From positions 17,088,880-17,152,879 of the forward strand of contig CATQJL010000112.1 in the NCBI GenBank assembly GCA_958299035.1: 64,000 bases of DNA, given 5' to 3'. How positions within the stretch are numbered: the stretch's first letter is position 1; each line of letters starts with the position of its first letter. The DNA comes from Cylicocyclus nassatus (lineage: Eukaryota > Nematoda > Chromadorea > Rhabditida > Strongylidae). Of the stretch, positions 46,393-57,463 are shown one piece after another. The position numbers and the translations under genes are program-made. The notes beneath the pieces were generated by a model that was not told the origin of the DNA, ran no database searches, and saw only the letters and a program-made list of their open reading frames with translations.

Positions 46393-46981
46393 CTCAGATA
46401 ATCGCCGGGGGCAGGCGGCCATGCGAATTTTGAGCAAGCGCGCACCGGAAAAATAGTTCGTTGATTTTTTGCCGCCCGCTTGCAGAAATTTGGAAGAAAA
46501 TTGGCGAAATTAAAGACGAATGCTTGAAGAACAATCGCGGTTTCTTTATGGATTAGCTGCGGCGCAGTGGCCGCATTCTCGCGGACTTTCCGCGAGATTA
46601 TGCAGAAATTTCGGGGGCCGCACGGTCCTTTGTGGAGGACCGCGCAACCCCCAGGTACTTTCCGCTGGGAGAAAGTACCTCAAACTTGAGTAATTAAACC
46701 AACGGTGACACTTCTGCCACACACAGTCTTACCTGCGCTCGACGTACGCCCGAAAATGCCTAAAAAGAGTCCGAGCGCTTGCTGAAAGTTTGGCCAGCGC
46801 TCGCTGAAAGAAATTATTTGCCGAGCGCTTGCAAAAAATGCTGTATTGCTGCCCGCTGGCAGAATATGCGACCCTAAAGGAAGTGCCGCCCGCTGAAGGT
46901 CTAGCCACGCCCCAAAATTCTGCTGACCGCCTGCAGAAAAGCGCGAGTTTGCGGACCGCCTGCCCCCGGCGATTATCTGAG
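46393..46981. mobile_element. 589-bp MITE in gag, unit A
   Basis: Ends CTCAGATAATCGCCGGGGGC and its complement. The body carries further inverted matches. It is the same length as the copy at 41278-41866 but in the opposite orientation. A 2-base duplication (CA) at the borders is the simplest reading. Confidence 0.8.
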
Positions 46982-47235
46982 TGGAGTCCTTAAAGTTGGA
47001 CATTGTGAGACAGCGTGAGTCGTACTTCCACAAAGGCAGCGAGATTGTGTTCCATTTCTTGCATGTATCCTACTCGATTGCTCAAATCGCTGAGGTCGCT
47101 TCTGCAGTTCCTTGTTGAAATTTGAACGATTGCTTTGGCTGAAGGTCACGCGTTCTTGGAATGTGTCCATTGAAAGGGCAATTGTTTCCTTGAGAGCTAC
47201 CGCACTTTCCAGGATGTCTAGTATCGTTTTGCTCT
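46982..47235 (-). pseudogene. BEL gag C-terminal segment, unit A
   Basis: After the frameshift the reading continues with LSMDTFQERVTFSQS and a first Cys-His cluster, CLCGSTTHAVSQCP. It ends at the MITE inserted at 46393-46981, which splits the coding region. Confidence 0.7.
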
Positions 47236-48353
47236 TTGCTGAACACCTTTTCGCTCAGTGATGCTGGGAATTTTAAGAGTATCAAGCGTCTCCACATTCG
47301 TCCATTGTCCAAGGTGACTCCCGCACACTCAATGTGAGTGAGTTTCTCAGTCACATCGGTTAACATTTTTCGGCAGCTACTGGCGTCTTCCTTTGCTCGC
47401 GGAAGTTTTTCGAGTTCTGTGATGAGAAGATCAGCTATGCATCCGGACTTGTTGTATCTCTTGTCGTGGAGTTTCACAGCTTTGTCGTAATTTTTCCCTA
47501 TCACAGGAATATTTCCAAGCATAGAAGCAGCAGATCCTTTTAGTGCTTGCCTCAAAAATAGGAACTTATCAGTGTCGCTTAGCTGTGTATTGCTATGGAT
47601 AAGCGAATTGAAGATCGTCCAAAACGTCAGGTAGTCTTTGTAGCTTCCACTAAACTTTGGAACTTCCAGCACTGGTAATCGGACCCTGTGCTCATTGTTT
47701 TGTCTTGTGGATAGACAACTATCCGTGTCCGTATCCGGTACTGGTGATCGCATCGAAGACGATGCTAATGAGTGGATTACACCTGACTGTTTTTCTAATT
47801 CCCTCGTTCGATATTTCAACCTGTTGGTCCAGTTGATACCTTCAAGCTGTAGACCGTTTGCTTCTGTGCTTAGGAAGGCAGCCAAATCGTTCATCAATCT
47901 GTCTTTGTCTGACTGGTCCTTTTTTGCGCCAAGAAAATTCATGGCAGTTTGCACTTGCGCCTCCAGGTTCTCCAGTAAACCTGTTAGGGTAATTTGCAGT
48001 TCATTAATCTCTGCTATTTTGTCCGCTATGAAGGCGTTGCATTCGGTTGCAGTGTTGGGAAATTCGAAAGCCTTATCAATATTGCGGACCTTGTCCTCAA
48101 GACCGCTGATTGATGAGCAGGCCATAGAAATGCGAGCTTTGTATAGAGTTAGCTCAGCCATCGTCTGCCTTGTGCGCATGGACCTGTATCGCTTGCGCTT
48201 TTGTCGTCTGCGTGCTTTGGCACTGCAGGTGTCGGCTTTGGTAGAGGTGTTCTGGCTGGGTACTGAGTACGCGCAGCTGTCGAGAACTGTGAGGTTGGCT
48301 GGGCCTGAACCTTTGTGGGATTTTTTCTTGCTGAGCGCAAGAAAATTAGTCAC
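47082..48353 (-). CDS. BEL gag-like protein, unit A
   Basis: 423 codons open. The first part is charged and helical (GLEDKVRNIDKAFEF, ITLTGLLENLEAQVQTAM). From about residue 225 it matches the DUF1759 gag domain of Pao elements: VPKFSGSYKDYLTFWTIF, SDTDKFLFLRQALKGSAA, KAVKLHDKRYNKSG and a helical tail. This domain is the capsid-like part of Pao polyproteins. The frame upstream of the first Met stays open to about 48436, so the true start may be earlier. A frameshift near 47235 puts the following gag segment in another frame, so the last 40 residues here are probably out of register. Confidence 0.8.
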   Translation of the reverse strand: MTNFLALSKKKSHKGSGPANLTVLDSCAYSVPSQNTSTKADTCSAKARRRQKRKRYRSMRTRQTMAELTLYKARISMACSSISGLEDKVRNIDKAFEFPNTATECNAFIADKIAEINELQITLTGLLENLEAQVQTAMNFLGAKKDQSDKDRLMNDLAAFLSTEANGLQLEGINWTNRLKYRTRELEKQSGVIHSLASSSMRSPVPDTDTDSCLSTRQNNEHRVRLPVLEVPKFSGSYKDYLTFWTIFNSLIHSNTQLSDTDKFLFLRQALKGSAASMLGNIPVIGKNYDKAVKLHDKRYNKSGCIADLLITELEKLPRAKEDASSCRKMLTDVTEKLTHIECAGVTLDNGRMWRRLILLKFPASLSEKVFSKEQNDTRHPGKCGSSQGNNCPFNGHIPRTRDLQPKQSFKFQQGTAEATSAI

Positions 48354-48519
48354 TAGTGAGCTAGCAGTGGAGCGCTTAGCTTCTTCTAGTTGGTTAGCAA
48401 GCGTGCCGATGGGCTTGAACGCTGTGCTGACTGGTTAGGTTTGAATCCTGCCCAGTGAGATTTTGAGGAGACCTTGTAATTTAATAGTTTTCGAGTGAAC
48501 TATTAAAGATGTACCAACT

Positions 48520-49063
48520 GTTTTTTTTTTTACTAACCTCTGGTCGTCTTACTAGAAGATCACAGAAGAGTTCAATTTCAGTGGTAAGGTCTTCAGCTGG
48601 AGCTTTTACTACTTTCTGGTCGTCTCACGAAGAGAGAGCTCAGAAAGGTTCAATTAACCAGTGGTTTCCTCAACTGACGCTTTTACTACCTTCTGGTCGT
48701 CTCACGAAGAGAGAGCACAGAAGGGTTCAATTAATGTGATTTTCTGCCAACTAACGCTTTTACTACCTTCAGGTCGTCCCACGAAGAGAGAGCTCAGAAG
48801 GGTTCAATTAATTAGTGGAGAAGTATTCAGCTGGGGCTTTTACTACCTTCTGGTCGTCTCACGAAGAGAGAGCTCAGAAAGGTTCAATTGACCAGTGAAA
48901 TTTCTTCGGTTGACGCTTTTACTACCTTCTGGTCGTCTCACGAAGAGAGAGCTCAGAAGGGTTCAATTGATCAGTGAAGAAGCCTGCCAACTAACGCTTT
49001 TACTACCTTCCGGTCGTCTCACGAAGAGAGAGCTCAAAAGGGTTCAATTAATTAGTGGAGTGT
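48520..49063. repeat. Minisatellite in the BEL leader, unit A
   Basis: About seven units of about 78 bp. Each contains CTTTTACTACCTTCTGGTCG, TCTCACGAAGAGAGAGCTCA and GAAGGGTTCAATT. They lie between the primer site and gag, in the 5' leader of the retrotransposon transcript. The unit at the low-coordinate edge is degenerate. Confidence 0.9.
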
Positions 49064-49122
49064 CTGCCACGCGGTACTTTATCAGCTTTCTGGGTAGCAA
49101 ACGCCAGAAAGTGAACCGTAGG

Positions 49123-49134
49123 CCGAATGCACCA
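49123..49134 (-). promoter_or_regulatory. Putative primer-binding site, unit A
   Basis: In sense orientation TGGTGCATTCGG starts six bases after the LTR. TGG would pair with the CCA end of a tRNA, and the rest with an acceptor stem ending in ...GAATGCA. The tRNA was not identified. The same site in unit B is 59351-59362. Confidence 0.5.
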
Positions 49135-49140
49135 ATTTGG

Positions 49141-49493
49141 TGTTAACCAATATTGGATGCCACTACGTTGAAGGAATTGTTTATTCGGGAAACAATTCCA
49201 GTGGAATATAGATTTGGCGAGACGAGTCCAGAAGTGAGCATCCAGGTCTATTTATGCCACTATTTTGGGCGTGGCAACCTAGATGCTTCCTTCTGGCAAA
49301 CAATAGTATCATACAGGTATCACTCGAAAATTATTGATGCTTACATGAAAGTAATAGCCGCCAAGTGTGCTATCAAGCAGCAATGGGGGGTGACCTTGGC
49401 GGCTTAAGTGTTCCACGCTAGGATGGTTTGTCAACGACAAGAATAATATACAATGTAAAATAATGGTCGATAATTATTCTATTATTATCGACA
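49141..49493 (-). repeat. BEL LTR 2 (shared central LTR)
   Basis: 353 bp. It serves as the 5' LTR of unit A and the 3' LTR of unit B. Confidence 0.9.
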
Positions 49494-50796
49494 AAACGGT
49501 GCTACCATCGTGCTGAGGATTGCGAAGCAGTCTTCTTCTTCTTCTTTGGTTATGCATTCTATGCGGCGAGTGGGTCAATGTTGCTCGCGTCGATTGAGCC
49601 AATGTGGACCGTGGAACCATATGTGATCTTGGGCTTCCGTCCGTGAGAGGCCCCGTGTTGCATAATCGGCAACATTTTCTTCAGTGGGGACGTGATGGAA
49701 GTGAACATGTTGGTACTGTTCAAGACGTTCTCTGGTCAATTGTACCTTTTGCGTCAATGTGGTAACAAGAGACGGAAGTCGTTTCTTGGAGTGGATCCAA
49801 GCGAGGGCTATAGTAGAGTCACTGAAGAGATTTATCTTGTCGAACTTCAAGCCGCTCTTGGTAACGATGTATTCCAGCATATTCATGCCAATGAATATGG
49901 CTAAGAGCTCAAGCTTGGGGATTGTTTGGGTTGTTTCAATGGGAGCTACCTTTGACTTTGCACTATACAGTCTTGTGTAGTGTTGTTCTTCATCCGTTTC
50001 AGTCGTGATATAAGCTGCACAGGCATAGACTCTCTTTGAACTATCGACGAACATCGAAAGTGTGCGGGTTTTGCATCCTTCTTGTTGTGTTACTCGTCTT
50101 GGTAATGCTAGGATGGTTTGTCAACGACAAGAATAATATACAATGTAAAATAATGGTCGATAATTATTCTATTATTATCGACAAAACGGTGCTACCATCG
50201 TGCTGAGGATTGCGAAGCAGTCTTCTTCTTCTTCTTTGGTTATGCATTCTATGCGGCGAGTGGGTCAATGTTGCTCGCGTCGATTGAGCCAATGTGGACC
50301 GTGGAACCATATGTGATCTTGGGCTTCCGTCCGTGAGAGGCCCCGTGTTGCATAATCGGCAACATTTTCTTCAGTGGGGACGTGATGGAAGTGAACATGT
50401 TGGTACTGTTCAAGACGTTCTCTGGTCAATTGTACCTTTTGCGTCAATGTGGTAACAAGAGACGGAAGTCGTTTCTTGGAGTGGATCCAAGCGAGGGCTA
50501 TAGTAGAGTCACTGAAGAGATTTATCTTGTCGAACTTCAAGCCGCTCTTGGTAACGATGTATTCCAGCATATTCATGCCAATGAATATGGCTAAGAGCTC
50601 AAGCTTGGGGATTGTTTGGGTTGTTTCAATGGGAGCTACCTTTGACTTTGCACTATACAGTCTTGTGTAGTGTTGTTCTTCATCCGTTTCAGTCGTGATA
50701 TAAGCTGCACAGGCATAGACTCTCTTTGAACTATCGACGAACATCGAAAGTGTGCGGGTTTTGCATCCTTCTTGTTGTGTTACTCGTCTTGGTAAT
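49417..50796. repeat. 690-bp tandem duplication, unit B
   Basis: Two head-to-tail units (49417-50106, 50107-50796) as in unit A. Confidence 0.9.
49575..50054 (-). pseudogene. Duplicated RNase H C-terminal end, unit B
   Basis: Same by-product of the 690-base duplication as in unit A. Confidence 0.8.
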
Positions 50797-50894
50797 GTCA
50801 CGGAGAAGTTAGTCATGCTCTTCACAATTGTGCTCCAGATCTCGCAGTCCTCTTTCGATAACTGATCGTCCCATCCTAACTTCTTCTTATGCAA
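50265..50894 (-). CDS. BEL RNase H, unit B
   Basis: Same 209-codon frame as unit A. No integrase follows. Confidence 0.85.
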   Translation of the reverse strand: MHKKKLGWDDQLSKEDCEIWSTIVKSMTNFSVTLPRRVTQQEGCKTRTLSMFVDSSKRVYACAAYITTETDEEQHYTRLYSAKSKVAPIETTQTIPKLELLAIFIGMNMLEYIVTKSGLKFDKINLFSDSTIALAWIHSKKRLPSLVTTLTQKVQLTRERLEQYQHVHFHHVPTEENVADYATRGLSRTEAQDHIWFHGPHWLNRREQH

Positions 50895-50941
50895 GTCTTG
50901 AAGGAAGGTTTTTGCGTTGGTGAGGAGAGGCGTAAGTAATC

Positions 50942-51484
50942 CTAACGGATCGAAACAAAGTCCATTATCTGGCTGAGAACGAAACGTTTGGTAGTTTGTG
51001 TTTGCGTTTTCGAGGCGCAGACAAGACTTAAATGGTCGACGTTGCTGTGCCAGTTTAGTCCTAGCACTTTTATGGCATTGGAAGCAGCTCTATCTTGCGA
51101 CGGGATTTTGTCGTTCACTTCAGGACAGTTGGAAAGGTAATCCCGGAGATTCATTCCAACTTTGCCGAACACGTCTTTGGATTCGAGATATTTCGCAAAG
51201 AGGTCTTCCTCGGTTTTCCCTTCCAGTATCACATTGTCCACATAAAGCATATCCGATATCTCTCGAAACGTATCGCTTGTGAAGGATTCAAGATGCTTCA
51301 AAAGTGCCTGATTCAGTATTGCTGGTCCAGCGTTGATTCCGAATGGTACTCGACAAAACCTGTAGTATTTGATATTACTACCCATAGGCGGTTTCGAAGT
51401 GTCGTTCATCCATAAAAATCTTGTTGCGTCTCTGTGTTCTTTTGGTAGTTGAATCTGCAGGAAGGCTTTTTGGATGTCAGCCAC
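50942..51484 (-). CDS. BEL reverse transcriptase, palm segment, unit B
   Basis: Same as unit A, including the YVDN substitution. Confidence 0.8.
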   Translation of the reverse strand: MADIQKAFLQIQLPKEHRDATRFLWMNDTSKPPMGSNIKYYRFCRVPFGINAGPAILNQALLKHLESFTSDTFREISDMLYVDNVILEGKTEEDLFAKYLESKDVFGKVGMNLRDYLSNCPEVNDKIPSQDRAASNAIKVLGLNWHSNVDHLSLVCASKTQTQTTKRFVLSQIMDFVSIR

Positions 51485-51498
51485 CTGTCAGTCACCAT

Positions 51499-52087
51499 CT
51501 CAGATAATCGCCGGGGGCAGGCGGTCCGCAAACTCGCGCTTTTCTGCAGGCGGTCAGCAGAATTTTGGGGCGTGGCCAAACCTTCAGCGGGCGGCACTTC
51601 CTTTACGGTCACATATTCTGCCAGCGGGCAGCAATACAGCATTTTTTGCAAGCGCTCGGCAAATAATTTCTTTCAGCGAGCGCTGTCCAAACTTTCAGCA
51701 AGCGCTCGGACTCTTTTTAGGCATTTTCGGGCCTACGTCGAGCGCAGGTAAGACTCTGTGTGGCAGAGGTGTCACCGTTGGTTTAATTACTCAAGTTTGA
51801 GGTACTTTCTCTCAGCGGAAAGTACCTGAGGGTTGCGCGGTCCTCCACAAAGGATCGTGCGGCCCTCGAAATTTTTGCATATTCTAGCGGAAAGTCCGCG
51901 AGAATGCGGCCACTGCGCCGCAGCTAATCCATAAAAAACCGCGATTGTTCTTCAAGCATTCGTCTTTAATTTCGCCAACTTTCTTCCAAATTTCTGCAAG
52001 CCGGACCGCAAAAAATCAACGAACTATTTTTCCGGTGCGCGCTTGCTCAAAATTCGCATGGCCGCCTGCCCCCGGCGGTTATCTGAG
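51499..52087. mobile_element. 589-bp MITE in RT, unit B
   Basis: Same element and position as 41278-41866. Confidence 0.8.
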
Positions 52088-52512
52088 ATGGCGTTGTCGT
52101 AAGTTCGGAATTTCAGTAGGATGTCGAAGATGCAGGAGGTAAGGGAATACCCTTGATGGATGACGTCATTTAGGCTCAACTCTCCTTTGGCGCGTGATGA
52201 TGCATCGAACACAATGAGTTGAGTGCTTTTTCCTGGGGTCCAAACATGACGATGCGGCAAGTAGAACGTTGTTATGCCACATGCTTCATGTTCTTGTACT
52301 TCCTCGATTATTCCTTGTTGACTGTAATCTTGCAGAGCCGCACTATACAAGCTCATCTTTTCTGAGTCGTTCTGCAAGAGGCGAATCAACGCTTGAAGGC
52401 GTTTGACTGCAACATTGAAATTGTTTTTCAGCTTGGAGACGTTGTCCAGGAACGGAAATCCGGCTGTGATTCTACCGTTTCCAATCGAGATCGTACTTCT
52501 ATATTTTTCCAT
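52088..52512 (-). pseudogene. BEL reverse transcriptase, fingers segment, unit B
   Basis: Same FDASS-containing segment as unit A, cut by the MITE at 51499-52087. Confidence 0.85.
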
Positions 52513-53002
52513 AAATTGTAGAACGGCTTCTTCATCGCTGTCTTTGTCAACTTTGATGCCGAGGGATTCAAGCTCATAAGATTCTTGATGTCTTGCTTGT
52601 ACTCCTCCTTAGCGTTGTTGATGACGGGGGTCGCGACGAGAATCGTATTGGAGTGAATGGAAGTGTCGGTTCCGTTAATTGAACTTTTTCCGGAGATTGC
52701 ATAGCCAAATACCGTTGGTGTGAGAATCAGACCCGATGGTAATGTTATGCAACAGCGATCCCGCAGTATGAAGTTGTCGATGAGATCCTGTCCAATGAGA
52801 ATGTCTGGAGTGACTATTTTGTCTTCAAGAGTAGTTTGGGCTACTTTGATTTTCTCCCTTCGAATGAATCTTCTGTCGTTAACACTTAATTTCGCTGTGT
52901 TCATCGCAGAGGTCAGTGGAGTCTTCGTGTGTATAGCAATATTCTTTATTGCTTGTCCGCTTATGGAATTCTTTAGCGTGAATGAAACTTCGTCGGAATT
53001 GA
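52428..53002 (-). pseudogene. BEL protease C-half and RT N-edge, unit B
   Basis: Same as unit A, with the frameshift at the equivalent place (near 52566). Confidence 0.75.
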
Positions 53003-53010
53003 AGCTTTCG

Positions 53011-56000
53011 CATACATGTGAAAAGGCGATAATGTGTTCCTGCCCCCTTCACCCCAGGGCCGGAACCCAGCTGACCCCCCTTCACCCATGGCCGATGAGG
53101 AAGTGAAGGTGAGACTAAGACATTAACATTTTAAGCAAAATTATAAAACTATCCACATTATTAAAATTGAATTTAGTAATATTTTAATTCCTAATATCAT
53201 TAATATGGTCATCAAAAAGCTATTTGCAGGCTCACTGAGAAGTACATCGGAGATTTGCCGCCTATTTTTCACTTCTAGAGAACGATGAAAAAGCCTAGAG
53301 AAAAGTTTACGTGTGAAGCCTTTGTGTATATATGCCAATGAAGTTATTACTCACGTATTTGCTGAAATGATAAGTGAAATAATAAATGAACTTTGACGAT
53401 CGGTGCGCAGTTAAATTGCATTCTTTTTAAGAGGTATAAATTTTATAAGCAGATGGCGGAATCCGTGTAAAGTCACTGAATGATTCCTTAAAGAGTCATT
53501 GTTCCAACTTTTAGTATCATTTCTAAACTCCGAAAGAGATCATAACATTTTCTAGAAAAGCAGGTGCAACAGAGGCACCTATTACATCGAAGAGTTGGTG
53601 TAATCAGGGTTAGACTTACTGTCAAAATGTTATAGCTACGAGGATCGTGGAGTTCTACAATCCGCCTACTTGGACGATGATGAAAGAGGAAAGCAGCCAG
53701 AGATGCATTTTTCCACCTTAAAGCACTATACAGGAGGAGAAGGACAATTGTATACGATCACTGCGTGATAATTCTGAAAAAAATTTTGTTTTCAATCGAA
53801 GAAGATTAATATAAAAGATCTTAGAAGGAGAACTCAGTCATAATTAGCCTATTCTAGTTTAGAAGTCTACTTTCCATCCGCTTTCAGAAAACATACAGCT
53901 TGCCAGGAAAAAGAGGGTTTTTCCTGTTAAATAGAAATAGTTCTAGTCATTTTTCCAAAATTGTAGAATTTTTCTATAAAAAATTGTAGATTTTTGATAT
54001 GAGAAGATAAGAGAGTCTCTAGCCATACATTGAATTACTCTTGTTGAACGCTTCCAGAAAACATATAGCTTACCAAGAAAGAAAGGATTTTTCTGTATTG
54101 TGAAGGCGGTCGCAATTGTTTTTCTAAAATTAAGGAAATTTTTTTTATAAAAAATCATAACTCTACTATACGAAAAGCTAGAAGAGTGCTTTGCACTCTA
54201 TTGGAATCCCCTCGTCGTCCGCTTTCAGGAAATATACAGTATGCCAGGAAAAAAGAGGATTTTCCTATCGGGTGAAAGGGGTCGCCGTCTACTTTCCGGA
54301 ATTAAGCCAATTTTTAATTTTAAAAAATCATAACAAATTTATACGAGAAGCTGGGAGATTGATTAGGTGTTTATTGAATTCCTCTCGTCGTCCGCTTTCA
54401 GAAAATATATAGGTTGTAGGGAGAGGGATGCTAAACGTACGTGGTGAAAGGGGAGGGAACATGGTGTAATGGAAATCTTCCTTTCTGTACTCAAAAAGCG
54501 TCGTTTTAAGGAGCTAAAGGAACATGCCCATTATACCATGTTCCCTCCCCTTTCACCACGTACTTTCAGCATCCCTCTCCCTACAACCTATATATTTTCT
54601 GAAAGCGGACGACGAGAGGAATTCAATAAACACCTAACCAATCTCCCAGCTTCTCATATAAATTTGTTATGATTATTTAAAGTTAAAAATTGGGTTAATT
54701 CCGGAAAATAGACGGCGACCCCTTTCACCCGATAGGAAAATCCTCCTTTTTCCTGGCAAACTGTATATTTCCTGAAAGCGGACGACGAGGGGATTCCAAT
54801 AGAGTGCAAAGCACTCTTCTAGCTTTTCGTATAGTAAAGTTATGATTTTTTATAAAAAAAATTTCCTTAATTTTAGAAAAACAATTGCGACCACCTTCAC
54901 AATACAGGAAAATCCTTTCTTCCTTGGTAAGTTATATGTTTTCTGGAAGCTTTAAACAAGAGTAATTCAATGTATGGCTAGAGACTCTCTTATCTTCTCA
55001 TATCAAAAATCTACAATTTTTTAATAGAAAAATTCTACAATTTTGGAAAAATGACTAAAACTATTTCTATTTAGCAGGAAAAGTTTTCTGAAAGCGGATG
55101 GAAAGTAGACTTCTAAACTAGAATAATTCTAATTATGACTGAGTTCTCCTTCTAAGATCTTTTATATTTCTCAATCTTCTTCGATGGAAAACAAAATTTT
55201 TTTCAGAATAATCACGCAGTGATCATATACGATTGTCCTTCTCCTCTTGCATAGTGCTCCAAGGTGAATGCATCTCTGGCTGCTTCATCCCTATCATCGT
55301 CCAAGTAGGCGGATTGTAGAACTCCACGATCCTCGTAGCTATAACATTTTGACAGTAAGTCTAACCCTGATTACACCAACTCTTCGATGTAATAGGTGCC
55401 TCTGTTGCACCTGCTTCTCTAGAAAATGTTACGATCTCTTTCGGAGTTTAAAAATAATATTAAAAGTTGGAACAATGACTCTTTAAGGAATCATTCAATG
55501 ACTTTACACGGATTCCGCCATCTGCTTAGAAAATTTATACCTCTTAAAAAAATGCAATTTAACTGCGCACCGATCATCAAAGTTCATTTATTATTTCACT
55601 TATTATTTCAGCAAATACGTGAGTAATAACTTCATTGGCGTATATACACAAAGGCTTCACACGTAAATTTTTCTCCAGGCTTTTTCATCGTTCTCTAGAA
55701 GTGGACAATAGGCGGCAAATTTCCGATGTACTTCTCAGTGAGCCTGCAAGTAAGTTTTGACAATCATAATAATAATATTCAGAATCAACATGTCACTAAA
55801 TTTGATTTTAATGATGCCGATAGTTTTATAATTTTGCTTAAAATGTTGATTTCTTAGTCTCACTTCTTCCAGTTTTTCTTCTTCGAATTTCAGCGGATAA
55901 AACCCAATAATCGACTTTAACCCGGTTTGGCTACAATTTCACTTGATGCATGTGAATGAAAAGAACATGAGAAGCAATGATGACGAACATTGCCCCCCCC

Positions 56001-56158
56001 TCCCCGGTCGACGCATCTCCACGGCCGCGGCCGCTCCCCCCCCCCCCCCTCCCCCCCCCCCCCCCAGCGGCCCTCATACCCCCTTCACCCTGGGGAGGCG
56101 GGACCCCTATGACCCCCTTCACCCTGGAAAGGCCATGTTCCCCCTTTGCACACGTATG
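53011..56158. mobile_element. CATA fold-back element, unit B copy
   Basis: 3148 bp, the same insertion as 42790-45930 with the same AGCTTTCG duplication (53003-53010, 56159-56166). It is 7 bases longer (3 near 54745, the rest in poly-C near 56040). A T/A change occurs near 54675. Confidence 0.9.
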
Positions 56159-56166
56159 AGCTTTCG

Positions 56167-56620
56167 GCTTTTCCTCCAAATCCGCTGACAGTGAAGTCCG
56201 AAGTCCCGATTACGGGGAGTTGCAGATCGACGCTTTTCTCAGTTGTGATGAAGCTTTTCTGTGCTCCTGTATCAAAGAATATTGTGACCATCTCGTAGTC
56301 CATTGTATTGGAATTGAATGCCAGAGCTGTCGCTGTCATCAGCACGTATTGTTTCTTCTCCATTTCGGGGCGGCAGATAATTTCAGCGTTTTGTGAGGTT
56401 TTTGTTCTGCCTGGTCGTTTTATGTCATTGAATCGCGGCTGTGTCGTTGGTGTAGCCGACGAATTCGTTGGAAAGCGATCGGCCATGCAGAGTGCAGAAT
56501 GGTGATCCTTGCTGCATTTGGGGCAGGGTCCCAATGTCTTACACTCGCTTGAGCGGTGGCTTTGGTCGAAACACTTCCAGCACACTTTTCGCTTAGCTGC
56601 TTCACTTCGACGTACATCTG
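56167..56620 (-). pseudogene. BEL zinc knuckle and protease N-half, unit B
   Basis: Same Cys-His knuckles and DTGA protease motif as unit A, cut by the fold-back at 56158. Confidence 0.85.
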
Positions 56621-57209
56621 CTCAGATAATCGCCGGGGGCAGGCGGCCATGCGAATTTTGAGCAAGCGCGCACCGGAAAAATAGTTCGTTGATTTTTTGC
56701 CGCCCGCTTGCAGAAATTTGGAAGAAAATTGGCGAAATTAAAGACGAATGCTTGAAGAACAATCGCGGTTTCTTTATGGATTAGCTGCGGCGCAGTGGCC
56801 GCATTCTCGCGGACTTTCCGCGAGATTATGCAGAAATTTCGGGGGCCGCACGGTCCTTTGTGGAGGACCGCGCAACCCCCAGGTACTTTCCGCTGGGAGA
56901 AAGTACCTCAAACTTGAGTAATTAAACCAACGGTGACACTTCTGCCACACACAGTCTTACCTGCGCTCGACGTACGCCCGAAAATGCCTAAAAAGAGTCC
57001 GAGCGCTTGCTGAAAGTTTGGCCAGCGCTCGCTGAAAGAAATTATTTGCCGAGCGCTTGCAAAAAATGCTGTATTGCTGCCCGCTGGCAGAATATGCGAC
57101 CCTAAAGGAAGTGCCGCCCGCTGAAGGTCTAGCCACGCCCCAAAATTCTGCTGACCGCCTGCAGAAAAGCGCGAGTTTGCGGACCGCCTGCCCCCGGCGA
57201 TTATCTGAG
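56621..57209. mobile_element. 589-bp MITE in gag, unit B
   Basis: Same CTCAGATAATCGCC-ended element as in unit A, at the same place. Confidence 0.8.
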
Positions 57210-57463
57210 TGGAGTCCTTAAAGTTGGACATTGTGAGACAGCGTGAGTCGTACTTCCACAAAGGCAGCGAGATTGTGTTCCATTTCTTGCATGTATCCTA
57301 CTCGATTGCTCAAATCGCTGAGGTCGCTTCTGCAGTTCCTTGTTGAAATTTGAACGATTGCTTTGGCTGAAGGTCACGCGTTCTTGGAATGTGTCCATTG
57401 AAAGGGCAATTGTTTCCTTGAGAGCTACCGCACTTTCCAGGATGTCTAGTATCGTTTTGCTCT
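57210..57463 (-). pseudogene. BEL gag C-terminal segment, unit B
   Basis: Same as unit A, ending at the MITE at 56621-57209. Confidence 0.7.

Noticed and set aside
47695..48438. Long plus-strand open frame (247 codons)
   Set aside because: Exactly antisense to the BEL gag domain, with no domain of its own. The same shadow occurs at 57923-58666.
48440..48480. Primer-binding site at TGGGCAGGATTCAAACC upstream of gag
   Set aside because: It is about 700 bases from the LTR. The TGGTGCATTCGG next to the LTR is a better candidate.
48520..49063. CRISPR-like array
   Set aside because: Units are contiguous minisatellite repeats of about 78 bp without unique spacers, in a eukaryotic retrotransposon leader.
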